From assembly GCA_020883125.1 (NCBI GenBank), contig JAHREW010000010.1:100992-154669 (forward strand): DNA of 53,678 bases, written 5' to 3'. Numbering within the stretch: position 1 is the first letter of the stretch; each line of letters starts with the position of its first letter. This document shows, piece after piece, positions 52,371-53,678 of the stretch. Under the pieces are notes generated by a model that saw nothing but the letters and a program-made list of their open reading frames with translations, was not told where the DNA came from and made no database searches. Made by a program: the position numbers and the translations under genes. The stretch comes from Microcoleus sp. CAWBG506. Its GTDB lineage: Bacteria > Cyanobacteriota > Cyanobacteriia > Cyanobacteriales > Microcoleaceae.

Positions 52371-52684
52371 TCGGTTTTTTGTCGCTAGCAACCGAGTGAT
52401 GTTGTTGGCTGCAATTTTTATTGTCAATCTTACAAGCTGTTTATCATTGTGAATTAACATGATATGGATAACTGCTGAATATAGTTTATAACTTCATCTT
52501 TACTAATTATTTCTGAAGTTAGCACACAATAAGAAGGGTAAATATAATGAGTTTCACCTGTCGCTGCTGTTTTGCGTTTGTCTAGACCGATCGCACTTCC
52601 CTACATCCTCCAAGACTCAAAAACAGAAAGTCCGCGCAGGCGGACTTCGTTTGTCTAGAACCACACCTCAGTCTAGCCGAGTAA
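52371..52684. other. Intergenic region with GTCCGC hairpin
   Basis: No gene is seen. It holds GTCCGC-GCAG-GCGGAC (52631-52646) followed by TTCGTTTGTCTAGA, related to the centre of the MITE-like element at 31746. A second TTTGTCTAGA lies near 52575. Confidence 0.65.
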
Positions 52685-53401
52685 TCACTCCAAATTCAAA
52701 ACACAATCAGGAAAACGAGTATTCACACAAACCACCGGGCCCACATTCGTCCCCCGTAAATTGGCACGTTCCAAATCAGCCTGACGAAAATCCCTCACCG
52801 CATCTATATTTGTACCACTCAATTGAACTTTAGTCAGCCTAGTATTAGACAAAATAGCATTCTGCAAATTCGTATCGCGCACATCCGCAAAAGACAAATC
52901 AGCCCCACTTAAATTCGCTCGACTGAAATTAACTCTAAACAAAAGCGATCGTCTCAAATCAGTATTAGACAAATTAGCTTGCAACAAATAAGATTCCGCC
53001 AAATTAGCCCCAAAAAGTTTAGCACCACGCAAATCAGCCATCGTCATATTTGCCCTACCCAAAAAAGCATTAGACAAATTCGCACTGCGCAGATTAGCAC
53101 TATCCAAATCCGCACCATACAAATCAGCATTAACTAAATTAGCACCAGCCAAATTAGCATCAGTTAAATCAGCTTGTACCAAATTAGCTTCATAAAGATT
53201 TGCTCCGCTTAAATCAGCCCCTTTCAACTTAGCCCTGTACAAGCTAGCCTTAAACAAATCAGCATTTCTCAAATCACAACCCTCACACTCCTTAGTTTCC
53301 AACAACTGCCGGACATGATCCGCATTTTGGGCTTTCACCGGAACTGCTAGCCAAAGCGAGGCTAAAATTGTCGTTACAGTTGCTAAAATTTTAACTTTCA
53401 T
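52685..53401 (-). CDS. Secreted pentapeptide-repeat protein
   Basis: 238 residues from ATG 53401. A TTG two codons earlier is less likely. It has a signal peptide (about 1-24, ending VKAQN), a short linker with CEGCDLRN, then about 30 pentapeptide units of A(D/N)LXX type (GADLSGANLYEANLVQADLT). These form a right-handed quadrilateral beta-helix, and the last part has two cysteines (VCVNTRFPDC). Such proteins are common in cyanobacteria, often in lumen or periplasm, with unknown roles. The CEGCDL motif before the repeats recurs in related secreted members. Confidence 0.9.
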   Translation of the reverse strand: MKVKILATVTTILASLWLAVPVKAQNADHVRQLLETKECEGCDLRNADLFKASLYRAKLKGADLSGANLYEANLVQADLTDANLAGANLVNADLYGADLDSANLRSANLSNAFLGRANMTMADLRGAKLFGANLAESYLLQANLSNTDLRRSLLFRVNFSRANLSGADLSFADVRDTNLQNAILSNTRLTKVQLSGTNIDAVRDFRQADLERANLRGTNVGPVVCVNTRFPDCVLNLE

Positions 53402-53457
53402 AAACAAACCTCACAGATTCTATTTTTGTCAAGTATATGCCAGATCGATATATCCGC

Positions 53458-53678
53458 GTAGGGACACGGCAATGCCGTGTCCTAATTAATTAAGGACACG
53501 GCATTGCCGTGTCCTAATTAAGGAGACGGCAATGCCGTGTCCCTACTCATTTTAAGGAGACGGCAATGCCGTGTCCCTACTCATTTTAAGGAGACGGCAA
53601 TGCCGTGTCCCTACTCATTTTAAGGAGACGGCAATGCCGTGTCCCTACTCATTTTAAGGAGACGGCAATGCCGTGTCC
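53458..53678. repeat. 34-bp palindromic repeat array reaching the window edge
   Basis: Units of GGAGACGGCAATGCCGTGTC plus CCTACTCATTTTAA start at 53522, 53556, 53590, 53624 and 53658, an exact 34-bp period. They are preceded by two related palindromes at 53458-53517. Each unit can fold on GACGGCA/TGCCGTGTC. Relatives lie at 23931-24074 and 46665-46769. The array is cut by the window end. Confidence 0.93.

Noticed and set aside
53522-53678. CRISPR-like regular 34-bp array
   Set aside because: The sequences between the palindromic cores are identical in all units, so there are no variable spacers. No cas gene is present.

Overview
This window looks like chromosome from a filamentous, Oscillatoriales-type cyanobacterium (Microcoleus/Oscillatoria/Phormidium-like). 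The signs are very frequent GCGATCGC (HIP1) sites, a DesA-type acyl-lipid desaturase, DevBCA-type export genes, cyanobacterial forms of PolA, ClpB and LarC, xisH/xisI, and intergenic DNA packed with palindromic repeats and 7-bp (STRR-type) tandem arrays. The genus is an inference. No rRNA, tRNA, CRISPR array or complete transposase gene was recognised.

Layout. 1-443: 116-bp tandem repeats split by a palindromic element. 444-5234: recQ, a DUF427 gene, a YciO/Sua5-family gene and larC. 5260-10210 (minus strand): tetR - devB-like - Vat-type acetyltransferase - devC - devA, an export operon with its likely repressor and two candidate operators. 10497-11392: a GNAT acetyltransferase and a DUF2237 protein. 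11842-15880: a PAS histidine kinase followed by a REC/degenerate-GGDEF/EAL response regulator. 15922-23741: membrane DnaJ protein, polA, secreted nuclease, secreted unknown, HAMP histidine kinase. 24261-28260: toxin-first RelE-type TA pair, clpB, and a divergent RHH/hypothetical pair. 28473-32235: secreted unknown, small membrane protein, BrkB-family protein, a 0.6-kb heptamer array, a coiled-coil protein, a MITE-like element and a wrecked purU.

32409-40697 is a possible conflict or signalling island. A DUF4407 membrane protein and a coiled-coil protein on the minus strand face a DUF4384-like protein and a 1434-residue TPR-CHAT protease on the plus strand. Six 83-bp repeats lie between them. 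41120-44000 is housekeeping (thrC, a small unknown gene, desA).

44255-49692 is the most unusual accessory stretch. A PD-(D/E)XK (HsdR-N-like) nuclease domain is fused to a ParA/MinD-type ATPase. It overlaps a ParB-like gene that carries a dispersed repeat in frame, and a second ParB-like protein with a Rho-N/SAP-like tail follows. Next come a truncated Uma2 gene, xisI/xisH, and a truncated MASE1 gene. 50002-53401 holds a Ser/Thr kinase, a small secreted protein and a secreted pentapeptide-repeat protein. The window ends inside a 34-bp palindromic repeat array.

Domain and family names come from reading the translated sequence and remembering family motifs. No database search was run. Start codons were moved downstream where a Shine-Dalgarno sequence, a promoter position or family N-termini argue for it.
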